Part shown: positions 17,591 through 24,857 of the stretch, piece by piece | Layout: each line of letters begins with the position of its first letter | Numbering within the stretch: the stretch's first letter is position 1 | Source: JBGTSJ01 sp041940305 | Lineage (GTDB): Bacteria > Planctomycetota > Planctomycetia > Planctomycetales > Planctomycetaceae | Assembly: GCA_041940305.1 (NCBI GenBank) | Contig: JBGTSJ010000003.1 | Coordinates: 124,001-188,000 of the forward strand | Length of the DNA: 64,000 bases | Direction of reading: 5' to 3' | Position numbers and translations under genes: made by a program | The notes under the pieces: model-generated | What the model was told of the DNA's origin: nothing | Databases searched by the model: none | What the model saw: only the letters and a program-made list of their open reading frames with translations

Positions 17591-19033
17591 TCAATGCGCA
17601 TGTTCCCGGCCGCCCATCGCGCAGATCGCCGAAGGCACACCACCGACCGGAAGCGTGGCTTCGATGCTCAATGTCTCCAGCGAGAGGATGCTCAGTGTGC
17701 CGTCGCCGGGATTGGTGAAGCAGGCGATCCCGCCGGAGGCGTCGAAGTCGATCGCGTGATGTCCGTGATGCCCCTCGACTTTGCTGGCCCCCACTTCGAG
17801 CGTCTGCGCGATGCGGGCATCGGACAGGTTCCGGTCTCCGTTCGGATCGAGATCCACAATCGTCAGGAACTCCGCGCCCTCACCTTCGGGGCGGTCCTGG
17901 AACAGGAACGCCAGCCGCCGTCCCGCCGCCGTTCGCACGGTGCGTGGCGTCACCAGAGAGAGACCGTCAGCGACATCGATGGGAAGCTTCACGACGGCCG
18001 GTTGCGCGGCGGCCGCATCGAGGAGACAGAGCGCGGACGAGTCGCCACGGCCGCAGGAGAACAGCACCCAGTTCCGATGATTCACGAACGCGCCGGTGCG
18101 CAACGGCTTCTCCGACTCTTCATCCTTGCCCAGTGAGATATAGTGGATCTGCACCGAGTCCTTCGATTTCGACAAACTGTAGTCCGGCTCCACCCAGCAG
18201 ATGCCGTCCTGCGGCGCGAAGAATACACGGTTTGAGTTGGCGATGGCGCCGTGGATGCCGCCGGTCGGAAGATAAATCGAGTACGCCGGAGCGGCGTCCT
18301 CCTCAGCCTGGAGATCGACGACGTCCACCCGCCCCATGTTTGGCCCTTCGCCATCGATCCATGCCGAGTAGGCGATCAATCCCTGCAGTGCGGCGAGAGT
18401 GATGTGGTTGCCGCCGCCCGAGAAGAACCGGCCCTGCGGTGGCGCCGCCTTCAAGTCCTCGGCGACGAACTTCGTGAACCCGTCGCGGGCGTCGTTCGCC
18501 AGGTAAAGACCTCCATCGTAGAGGTACAGGTGCGCCGGGTTGCCTTGCTCGTCATCAAGACGAGTGGCTCTGACCGACGGAGCGGCATACGTCCAGTCGG
18601 AGTGGTCGCCATGCGAATGCTCGCGCACGCCTGTGTCGACCGCGACCCAGCCGCTCTGGAAAGCGCCGTCGGCATCGTCCCGCACTCCGGCCAGGAGCAC
18701 GCCGTCGAGGATCTCCATCTGAACCAGATCCTGACGGGCGACATCGAGTGTGGGAAACCCGGTCACGGGGGCCGGAGCAGGTTCCAGCGACCATTCCGCG
18801 CCGGAGTAGAGGTCGCTCCACTTCAGCGCGTCGTGCTCGCGGTCTTGCCAGAACAGCCGCACACGACGTTCGCGCGGCTGCTCGGACGAGGCCGTCACGA
18901 CCGAATTCTGCAATGCAGGGGATTGAGCGCTCGCGACGTCGGCCGCGCGGTGAAGCCAAAGCGCAGCGCCAGCGACAGCAGCGCAGATCGCTGCGCCTCG
19001 AGAGAATGAACGAACCATTCGACTGGAATGCAT
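17591..19033 (-). CDS. Secreted hypothetical protein, probable beta-propeller
   Basis: The 480-residue protein carries a signal peptide (RSFSRGAAICAAVAGAALWL within the first 30 residues). The rest is mainly beta-rich with regularly spaced Asp/Gly turns (for example LEVGASKVEGHHGHHAIDFD, then TIVDLDPNGDRNLSDAR), which suggests a propeller-type fold. No family is recognised. The start at 19033 is supported by an AGGAG ribosome-binding site about 8 bases upstream and by the leader peptide. The open frame reaches back to 19243, but that extension is low-complexity. It is the last gene of a minus-strand set with a DUF1559 pseudopilin and a small lipoprotein, 52 bases after the latter, so it is probably cotranscribed with them. 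Confidence 0.7.
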   Translation of the reverse strand: MHSSRMVRSFSRGAAICAAVAGAALWLHRAADVASAQSPALQNSVVTASSEQPRERRVRLFWQDREHDALKWSDLYSGAEWSLEPAPAPVTGFPTLDVARQDLVQMEILDGVLLAGVRDDADGAFQSGWVAVDTGVREHSHGDHSDWTYAAPSVRATRLDDEQGNPAHLYLYDGGLYLANDARDGFTKFVAEDLKAAPPQGRFFSGGGNHITLAALQGLIAYSAWIDGEGPNMGRVDVVDLQAEEDAAPAYSIYLPTGGIHGAIANSNRVFFAPQDGICWVEPDYSLSKSKDSVQIHYISLGKDEESEKPLRTGAFVNHRNWVLFSCGRGDSSALCLLDAAAAQPAVVKLPIDVADGLSLVTPRTVRTAAGRRLAFLFQDRPEGEGAEFLTIVDLDPNGDRNLSDARIAQTLEVGASKVEGHHGHHAIDFDASGGIACFTNPGDGTLSILSLETLSIEATLPVGGVPSAICAMGGREHAH

Positions 19034-19085
19034 GCTTGATATCTCCTGGGTCAACCGTGGGGGCTGAGTTAGTTTGTCATCAGAG

Positions 19086-19481
19086 TCAGGGTGTCTGAAC
19101 CGGGAAGGGGGGGCCGACGCCCTCGCCGGATGAAGCGCCGCCGGGGCCGAACTGAATGTAGACCCATTCCGTTCCATTGATCGCGGGCTGCATCCAGTAC
19201 AGGCGGCCGCTGCCCGCGTCGTTCGCATAGACCGTCGGATCACCGCGGACGAGAGGGTTATCGAACAGCGGGGGGTTCCGCGCGGCGTACTCGCTGAGTC
19301 GGTCCCGGTCCGCCACCGTGAACTCCTCTGTTCGCCGCCATTGCACTCCGTCGTCGATGATCACCTCCGGCCAGGAGGACACGATCGCGTCCTTCTCGAT
19401 CGCAGTCTCCTCGGCGCATCCGGACAGCGCCACAGCGAGCAGCAACGGCGACCAGATCCTGAGGTCAATCGGCTGGTCCAT
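19086..19481 (-). CDS. Small lipoprotein translationally coupled to DUF1559 gene
   Basis: The 131-residue protein begins with a lipoprotein leader whose lipobox is LSGC (LLLAVALSGCAEET), so it should be anchored to a membrane by the cysteine near residue 22. The mature part contains FTVADRDRLSEYAARNPPLF and ends in a Gly/Pro-rich tail. No enzymatic motif is seen. Its ATG overlaps the TGA of the upstream DUF1559 gene by one base (TGATG), a typical coupling arrangement. In planctomycetes DUF1559 pseudopilin genes are often followed by a small lipoprotein like this; a joint role at the cell surface is an inference. Confidence 0.75.
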   Translation of the reverse strand: MDQPIDLRIWSPLLLAVALSGCAEETAIEKDAIVSSWPEVIIDDGVQWRRTEEFTVADRDRLSEYAARNPPLFDNPLVRGDPTVYANDAGSGRLYWMQPAINGTEWVYIQFGPGGASSGEGVGPPFPVQTP

Positions 19482-20455
19482 CAGAATTCTCCGATCACCT
19501 GGCCGTCGTTGCGGGCAAAGAGTTGGCGGAGAGTCGCGAGATTGATGTTCTCGCTGATGAATCGCACGCTGCCGTCGCACAGGGAAATATGCGCGCCGCC
19601 GACGTGCTGGCTGCGCGGGCCGGAGACGATCTCGCCGTGATGCACGACGTCCGGCTGGTCGGAATTGGGCGGCAGATAGCCGTGGATGAGAGTGTGGTAC
19701 CCCGTCCCCAGGCTCCACGCGCCTGCCCGGCCTCCCTCGTACCGCGTGGCCGGCATGGCGAGCATGGCGTCAGAGGTGGGACCGCACGGCGGACCGCCCG
19801 ACACGCGCTGCATCTGCCGCTGGGCATCCAGCAACGTGAGGGTGTCGGCCCCGCGCAGCCCAAACAGAGTTTCCGCCATGAAGACGGTGTTGCTGGGACC
19901 ATCGGTGATGTCGCGGAACTTCGTCTTCGATCCGCGCCAGAACAAGCCGTCGTTTCCGCTCGAACAGTAGTTGAGGTTGAGGCCTGAGCCGCCGTTAACC
20001 AGATAGTTTCCGCCGGCCCACTCGCCGCCGAACCCATCGGTATAGATGGGATTCCCGGGATCGCTCGGACAGAGCATCACGGGGATCGTGCGGCGGACAA
20101 TGTCGGCCATGGCCGGATTCACCTGCGGAGCCCAGGGTAGCCCTACCTGCAGCGGCTGCGTGAAATCCAGTTGGTTGTACAGGTTGCCCTGGTCGAGATA
20201 CGGGAGAATCTGCGCCTGGGCGGAGTAGCCGTACAGGGAGTTGCCCGCCTGGAGCGGAAACGAGTTGTGAGTATCGTGGTAGTTGTGCAGTGCGAGGCCG
20301 AGCTGCTTGAGATTGTTCTTGCATTGCGTGCGGCGAGCGGCCTCCCGGGCCTGTTGGACAGCGGGCATCAGCAGCGCCAGCAGGACAGCGATGATGGCGA
20401 TGACCACCAATAGCTCGATCAGCGTGAACGCGCGGCGTGATTTCAGTGACGACAT
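19481..20455 (-). CDS. DUF1559 type II secretion-like pseudopilin
   Basis: The 324-residue protein begins with a prepilin N-terminal methylation motif (SRRAFTLIELLVVIAIIAVL, leader cleavage expected between A9 and F10). It continues with the planctomycete DUF1559 stretch AVQQAREAARRTQCKNNLKQ, then LGLALHNYHDTHNSFP. The C-terminus carries the family's GGAHISLCDGSVRFISENI signature. These proteins are present in tens of copies per planctomycete genome and are thought to form surface or periplasmic pilus-like structures. A prepilin peptidase such as the one at 151-708 would process the leader. It heads a three-gene minus-strand set. Confidence 0.95.
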   Translation of the reverse strand: MSSLKSRRAFTLIELLVVIAIIAVLLALLMPAVQQAREAARRTQCKNNLKQLGLALHNYHDTHNSFPLQAGNSLYGYSAQAQILPYLDQGNLYNQLDFTQPLQVGLPWAPQVNPAMADIVRRTIPVMLCPSDPGNPIYTDGFGGEWAGGNYLVNGGSGLNLNYCSSGNDGLFWRGSKTKFRDITDGPSNTVFMAETLFGLRGADTLTLLDAQRQMQRVSGGPPCGPTSDAMLAMPATRYEGGRAGAWSLGTGYHTLIHGYLPPNSDQPDVVHHGEIVSGPRSQHVGGAHISLCDGSVRFISENINLATLRQLFARNDGQVIGEF

Positions 20456-20821
20456 GATCTCACACTCCCCGATCTGAATGACGGCATGGATGAATCAGTG
20501 ATGGCAGGGCGATTTCACTCAATGCCTCACGGCTGAGGCATCAAGTATTGAGGGTTGAGGGCGGATGCATCGCGGTGCGTGGCCCTGCGAACACTCCGCT
20601 ACGGCGGCTTCGGCCAAAGGACTTGGTCGGACCTTGTGCGGCTTCACACCGCCGCAACGGAGCTTTGCTCGCATGGCGGCGCAGCGATCTGCGAGAGGCT
20701 GGGGCGCACCGGGACTGCGGTCGTCGGCCGGAGCGAATGGTGGACAAGCCATTCACTCGCACGAGGGCGCAGCGGGAAACGCTGACGCCTTCGGACCGTC
20801 AATCACAGCGGGCAGCCCGGG
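20456..20821. other. Intergenic gap without a convincing gene
   Basis: This 366-base gap separates two minus-strand genes. Several overlapping short frames exist on both strands, but all have Arg/Ala/Gly-rich, shadow-like composition. A small hairpin, TGCCTCACGGCTGAGGCA, lies at 20522-20539. It may hold the promoter of the DUF1559 gene. Confidence 0.4.
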
Positions 20822-21226
20822 TCAAGCAGGTGGTCCGCGGGCCTCATAGGAGCGGAGAGGCTCGGACTTTCTCAGGCTGGCAGGCGCCGGGTCGGCGGTG
20901 AAGCAGTGCGGCTCCACGAGAACGAGGACCACGACCTCAACAGGACGCTGCCCCTGAGCAAACCAGCGGCAGATCTGGCATTCGTCCGGATCATGCTGCG
21001 GCCCATCGCTTCCATCCTGCGAATCCTGCTCGCCGGAATGGTGGTGATGATGTCCGCAACAATGCGCCTGGTGGCACGATCCGGATGTTGGGGCGTGGTC
21101 CGTACCCAGATCGCAATGCAAGTGCCCGCAGCAAGTGACGGCATGCCAAGCAGAGCCGCCTGTCCACAGCACCGCGTAAACGGCGAGGAGCGACCAGCAA
21201 GCAGATTGTCGGACGGCGCCGCGCAT
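20822..21226 (-). CDS. Exported Cys/His-rich small protein (possible metal binding)
   Basis: The 134-residue protein starts with a probable signal peptide (QSACWSLLAVYAVLWTGGSA). A dense cluster of potential metal ligands follows: CCGHLHCDLGTDH, CHQAHCCGHHHHHSG and HDPDECQICRWFAQGQ. The last element resembles the HxxxCxxC ends of DUF2946-type small exported proteins, but assignment is tentative. The C-terminal 45 residues are hydrophobic then basic. Zinc or copper binding in the periplasm is a reasonable inference. About 100 bases upstream lies an AT-rich near-palindrome that could be a Fur-family operator. Tiny His-rich frames lie further upstream on the same strand. Confidence 0.6.
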   Translation of the reverse strand: MRGAVRQSACWSLLAVYAVLWTGGSAWHAVTCCGHLHCDLGTDHAPTSGSCHQAHCCGHHHHHSGEQDSQDGSDGPQHDPDECQICRWFAQGQRPVEVVVLVLVEPHCFTADPAPASLRKSEPLRSYEARGPPA

Positions 21227-21321
21227 TGAGGCGGTGTTCGAAAGATTGTGCGCGTCCGACCAAGTCGCGTGCGGCCGATTCTCGCCTCAGCGATGCGAGG
21301 AGTCAAGTCGCAACTTCGCAG

Positions 21322-21345
21322 TATTTGCAATTAATTTGCATTTGT
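21322..21345. promoter_or_regulatory. Candidate Fur/Zur-family operator
   Basis: In a GC-rich background this AT-rich site reads, on the minus strand, ATGCAAATTAATTGCAAATA. It contains two TGCAAAT half-sites and a near-perfect inverted repeat (TGCAAATTAATTGCA). It resembles TGCAAAT-type Fur-family boxes and lies upstream of the Cys/His-rich exported protein. The assignment rests on pattern and context only. Confidence 0.35.
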
Positions 21346-21451
21346 GCTTTCGGCGATGTGGAGCGTCATTCCTCTCACCAGAGCCGGACGGCGGAACGAT
21401 CAAAGCCCTGCCGGCTGCCGGCAAGCAGGACATTGATCGGCCACCTCAGCC

Positions 21452-21583
21452 TCAATGGCCGTGGCCAACTTCCTCCGGGCCATGCCGATGTGCTTCACCC
21501 AGTTCGATGATCTCCTTGATCCAACCGGCATGATGTCCTGGCAGGATCTCTGCGCCGGCATGCAGTTCCTTGTCCTCTTTCAT
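21452..21583 (-). CDS. Tiny His-rich ORF
   Basis: A 43-residue frame (start ATG at 21583) encodes a protein with eight histidines, including PGHHAGWIKEIIELGEAHRH and a GHGH end. The start codon directly follows the TGA of an upstream frame encoding an acidic His-containing peptide (ATG 21673, ending EAERHRE-like; 29 residues). The periodic helix with His clusters looks like a genuine coding segment or the C-terminus of a decayed metal-related protein. It lies on the same strand as the Cys/His-rich exported protein. It could equally be noise in an island margin. Confidence 0.3.
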   Translation of the reverse strand: MKEDKELHAGAEILPGHHAGWIKEIIELGEAHRHGPEEVGHGH

Positions 21584-21680
21584 TCATTCACGATGCCGCT
21601 CAGCCCTCTCATCGCGATCGGCATCGTCTCCTGTGGTTTCGTGGTGCTCAATCGCGGCTGCATGCTCTGCCATCTCATAG

Positions 21681-21815
21681 TCAAGGTCGGCGATATGCAG
21701 CGAAACCGACGAATCCCTTGATGGCAGTCAGATGCCGCAGGCGCGATTTCTCATACGCCCCCTCAACGCGGCTGTACCACGACTTCGTTTGCTCCCTGAT
21801 GAATGGCTCTCGCAT
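21681..21815 (-). pseudogene. Possible N-terminal remnant of a tyrosine recombinase
   Basis: From the ATG at 21815 the frame reads MREPFIREQTKSWYSRVEGA and ends after about 44 residues. The opening resembles the start of planctomycete integrases, which begin with a basic stretch and a KxWY motif, but the frame leaves this pattern after SWY and then stops. It lies about 150 bases from a tRNA-Ser gene, a common integration site. The similarity is short, so this is a tentative call. Confidence 0.3.
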
Positions 21816-21966
21816 TGTGAGTTTCCCATTCTCTTGTGTAGAGTGCCGACCGAGGGCGAGGTGCATCCCGGGTGCGGGAAAACCTCGACCTGGCGCACGA
21901 TTTTGGCGCACAACGGGGTTTGCACCGTTGCAGAGTTCGTCGTAAGTCCATAGCCTGTAACACCTC

Positions 21967-22057
21967 GGAGAGATGGCTGAGTGGCCGAAAGCGCCGGATT
22001 GCTAATCCGGTGTACGGGTAACTACCTGTACCGAGGGTTCGAATCCCTCTCTCTCCG
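21967..22057 (+). tRNA. tRNA-Ser (anticodon GCU)
   Basis: A complete class II tRNA. The acceptor stem GGAGAGA pairs with TCTCTCC and the discriminator is G. The anticodon arm is CCGGATT-GCT-AATCCGG, giving anticodon GCU. A long variable arm (GTACGGGTAACTACCTGTAC) marks tRNA-Ser. The T arm is GAGGG-TTCGAAT-CCCTC. The CCA end is not encoded. Only one tRNA is found in the window. Confidence 0.97.
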
Positions 22058-22067
22058 CCTTCCGAAA

Positions 22068-22096
22068 AAGCCGTCGCCCGTACCCGGCGACGGCTT
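22068..22096 (+). terminator. Intrinsic terminator of tRNA-Ser
   Basis: Perfect 11-bp stem AAGCCGTCGCC / GGCGACGGCTT with a 7-base loop, starting 11 bases after the tRNA and followed by a short T run (TTTCC). Confidence 0.7.
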
Positions 22097-22163
22097 TCCG
22101 TTTGCGCGACGGAGCGATGTCCCCTCGGGTCGCTTGTGCTCAATTCGTCCTTATTACGGGACG

Positions 22164-22296
22164 TCATTTCTCGAGCTCCTCTTCGAGAGGTTGTGTCACT
22201 TTCCGCGCCTCCGCAAGACGCTGCAGAGCCTGCGTCGATTCGGAATCGGAAGTGCGTGTGTACTGCCCGATGACTTCAGCGTCGACATGACCGCAT
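22164..22296 (-). pseudogene. Possible C-terminal remnant of a tyrosine recombinase
   Basis: The frame encodes CGHVDAEVIGQYTRTSDSES and then TQALQRLAEARK before a Glu-rich end and a stop. The spacing GH(x8)QYT matches the C-terminal box of tyrosine recombinases, where a GH dipeptide precedes the nucleophilic tyrosine by about nine residues. The sequence upstream in this frame is Arg-rich and non-homologous, and no HxxR box is seen, so the gene would be degenerate. It lies 110 bases beyond the tRNA-Ser gene, opposite the possible N-terminal remnant. Confidence 0.35.
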
Positions 22297-22636
22297 CGAG
22301 AGTCGTTGGCGCGCCTCCGCTTTCGACGCGTCGCGGCGAAACGCATCAATGAACGACCGATCAAGGCTGCGGGCGTTCCTTCCGGTCCAGGAGTTCGCTG
22401 GAAGTGACCGCCCGCTCCGCCCGCGTTTCGCAGAACGAGGAGCTGACAAACACACGAGCCCGTCGATCGACGGAACGTGCGAGCGCCTCCTCACCTAGCA
22501 GCTACTCCAGCGACTGATTGAGGGTCGCCGGAGCGCCGCTGGAGCCGTTGCTGTCGACCAATCGTCATCAGGCTCAATGGCGGCTCACTGTGCGGCTGTG
22601 CCGTATGCCGCCTATGCATTGGCTGCTTCCAGTCCG
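22297..22636. other. Island-margin gap without a gene
   Basis: About 340 bases upstream of the integrase-like remnant, reaching to the stop of the TPR-PDZ gene. Short frames exist but none is convincing; further decayed recombinase sequence is possible. Confidence 0.4.
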
Positions 22637-24784
22637 TTACGGATACGGCTGGGCGATGACCCCGCCCAGTCGGCGCACAGTCGACCGGCGGGCCGGTTCG
22701 TCGACGGTGCTCACATCCTGCGGCTCAATGGCTGTTTCCAGCGTCATTCGATCGCCGTCTCGCTCCAGTTCCAGCGAAATCCGGCCGTCGGACGCCGCCA
22801 GCACGAGATCGACCCAGCAGAAGCGAACATCGATCGGCATGTCATCGACCGCCAGCAAAACGTCTCCGTCCTGCAATTGCAATTGGGCCGCCAGGCCGTC
22901 ACGCGTCACATTCTCCACGACCGCTGCACCAAAGATGCCCCGCTCCAGGGAGAGAGCCCCGGCCGCGTCCAGGCGCAGCAACTCCGCGCCGAAATCTTTC
23001 TGCAGTTCCATCTCCATCGCGAGCGTACGACATTTGGAATTGGCCAGGCCCAGCACGAACCAACTGTCGGATCCCTGGACCGCAGCCGCCCGGTAGAGTC
23101 GCAGAGCCTCGACGACGTTCCCGGCACGTTCCTCCGACGCCGCCCGGACGATCAGCCGTTCCAATTCGCGCTCTCCGTAGTGGAATGGCCAGAGGCGATC
23201 GACGCCCACGGGGCCGCCTCCAGAGATCTCGACCAGAAACTCCCTCCACAGTGCATTCGCAACGGCGTCTTCCCCCTCGTTGCTCAACAGTTCGGCCAAC
23301 AACGCAGATACCGCTGCCTGCCGGGACGTTCCCGAGAGGACCGCAAGAATGGCCTGGCTGAACGCGAGATCGGGAGGAGTCGGACTCACTTCCGCAGTCG
23401 TCGCCCACAACGCCGCGGCCGCTTCAAAGTCCGAAATCGCCGATTCCGCATCGTTGCGGCAGAGATGCGTCAATCCTCGGCAGCACAACGGGACGTATTC
23501 CGACGGATAATCGAGCAACAAGACGTCGTACAGTTCTCGCGCGTGTTCACAATCTCCGGCCTGCGCCGTCGCATAACAGTGCCACAAGCGCGTCGTGAAG
23601 TCGGGGGTCTCGCCGGATGCGAGGTATGCCTGGTACTGCGCGAGGGCACACTCCGCCAGATTGAGGTTTAGCAGCGTATTGGCGAATTCCAGCCGGATCG
23701 CGGCATCGGCAGGAGCCAGTTCGACGAATCGTTCGAGATCCTGCAGGGACGCCACCGAATCACCGAGTTCGATGTGAATCTCCAGCCGCAGACGCAATGC
23801 TTGCAACCGCAACTCCAGGTCCGTATCGGCCTGGACCACGCGCAGCAATTCGTCCGCCGCGGAATACGGCATGCCATACTCCCTGCGGCATGCGGCGCTC
23901 GACAGGCGCAGGCTCCAGTTGTCGGGAGCGAGAAGCTGCGCCTGATCAAAGTCGTTCAATGCCTCGTAAAAATAGGTGTCAGGATCGCTGTATCGGAATG
24001 AGAGCGACCAATCCTCGATCAGGTTCTCATCCATGTACGATGTTTCCGTTTGCGCGGCAACGACGTCCTGCATTGCCCGTCCGGCCAGTTGTTTGGCTTC
24101 CGCGCGGCCCAGCCACAACTCAACCCGTTCTGGAAAGGCCAGGATCGCCACATCAAAGTCTTCGATGGCGGTGTCCAGCGTCGTAACGCGGCTCTCCGGC
24201 GCCCACCAGTATTCGATGGCGGCGACGCGGCAGGCCGCTCGCGCCGCATAAGCCGGCTTATAGAACCTGTCGTGGGTGATGGCGGCGTCGAATTCCTCCA
24301 AGGCCTCAGTCAGTCTTGTCTGACGCTGGTACAGCTTGCCCCGACTGCAGCGTGCCGCCGCCTGGACCGTGGAATCTGCGCCGGCTGTCAGTTGATTGAG
24401 GATCTCCAGAGCCGCATCGGCATTGCCGAGTTCCACCAGCACCCCCGCTTTTCCCAGCAGGGCCGCCGATGAGTCTGGAGCGAGAGCGAGGCAAGCGTCG
24501 TAGTCTGCGAGTGCGGATTCATACTGGCCGTTGAGGCGGCGGCACAGCGCCCGGTTCAAGTACGGGGCCGGAAGCTCGGGCGAGGCCTGGATCACCTGCG
24601 AAAGCAGTCCTTCGGCCGTTTCATAGTCACCAGACCACATCGAACGCTGAGCATCCGCGAAGTCATTCGACGATTGCCGAGTTGGCTCGGCCAATGCCTG
24701 GGCGCACAGCATCAGCATCGCCAGGCATCCGGAAACCAGGTGAGACGGGAACGGCTGTGTTGATCGTTGCCACGCTATCGTCAT
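22637..24784 (-). CDS. Exported TPR-repeat protein with C-terminal PDZ-like domain
   Basis: The 715-residue protein has an N-terminal export signal (PSHLVSGCLAMLMLCAQALA) and then many tetratricopeptide-type helix pairs through about residue 600 (for example APYLNRALCRRLNGQYESAL; LWLGRAEAKQLAGRA). The last about 80 residues resemble a PDZ fold: GLAAQLQLQDGDVLLAVDDM, then a strand-rich LELERDGDRMTLET segment. TPR arrays bind protein partners and PDZ domains bind C-terminal peptides, so a periplasmic scaffold or sensor is plausible. The start at 24784 puts the signal peptide at the N-terminus; the ATG at 24805 is also possible. It lies 73 bases after a deiminase-family gene and is probably the last gene of that operon. 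Confidence 0.8.
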   Translation of the reverse strand: MTIAWQRSTQPFPSHLVSGCLAMLMLCAQALAEPTRQSSNDFADAQRSMWSGDYETAEGLLSQVIQASPELPAPYLNRALCRRLNGQYESALADYDACLALAPDSSAALLGKAGVLVELGNADAALEILNQLTAGADSTVQAAARCSRGKLYQRQTRLTEALEEFDAAITHDRFYKPAYAARAACRVAAIEYWWAPESRVTTLDTAIEDFDVAILAFPERVELWLGRAEAKQLAGRAMQDVVAAQTETSYMDENLIEDWSLSFRYSDPDTYFYEALNDFDQAQLLAPDNWSLRLSSAACRREYGMPYSAADELLRVVQADTDLELRLQALRLRLEIHIELGDSVASLQDLERFVELAPADAAIRLEFANTLLNLNLAECALAQYQAYLASGETPDFTTRLWHCYATAQAGDCEHARELYDVLLLDYPSEYVPLCCRGLTHLCRNDAESAISDFEAAAALWATTAEVSPTPPDLAFSQAILAVLSGTSRQAAVSALLAELLSNEGEDAVANALWREFLVEISGGGPVGVDRLWPFHYGERELERLIVRAASEERAGNVVEALRLYRAAAVQGSDSWFVLGLANSKCRTLAMEMELQKDFGAELLRLDAAGALSLERGIFGAAVVENVTRDGLAAQLQLQDGDVLLAVDDMPIDVRFCWVDLVLAASDGRISLELERDGDRMTLETAIEPQDVSTVDEPARRSTVRRLGGVIAQPYP

Positions 24785-24857
24785 GGGGGCCCTTTCTGAT
24801 CGCATCGGAATCGCGGTATGAGTATGACCCGAAAACTACTCGCCGCCTGGCGTTGCG

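Noticed and set aside
15978..17594. 538-codon minus-strand frame with GGRGSCRAN near its start
   Set aside because: The N-terminal part translates the palindromic repeat at 17420 and the rest shadows the DUF1552 gene.
20548..20901. Overlapping plus-strand frames in the 20.5-20.9 kb gap
   Set aside because: Arg/Ala/Gly-rich with no domain; the 3' part overlaps the better supported minus-strand gene.
22518..23096. 192-codon plus-strand frame
   Set aside because: Antisense to the TPR-PDZ gene; low-complexity Ser/Arg-rich.
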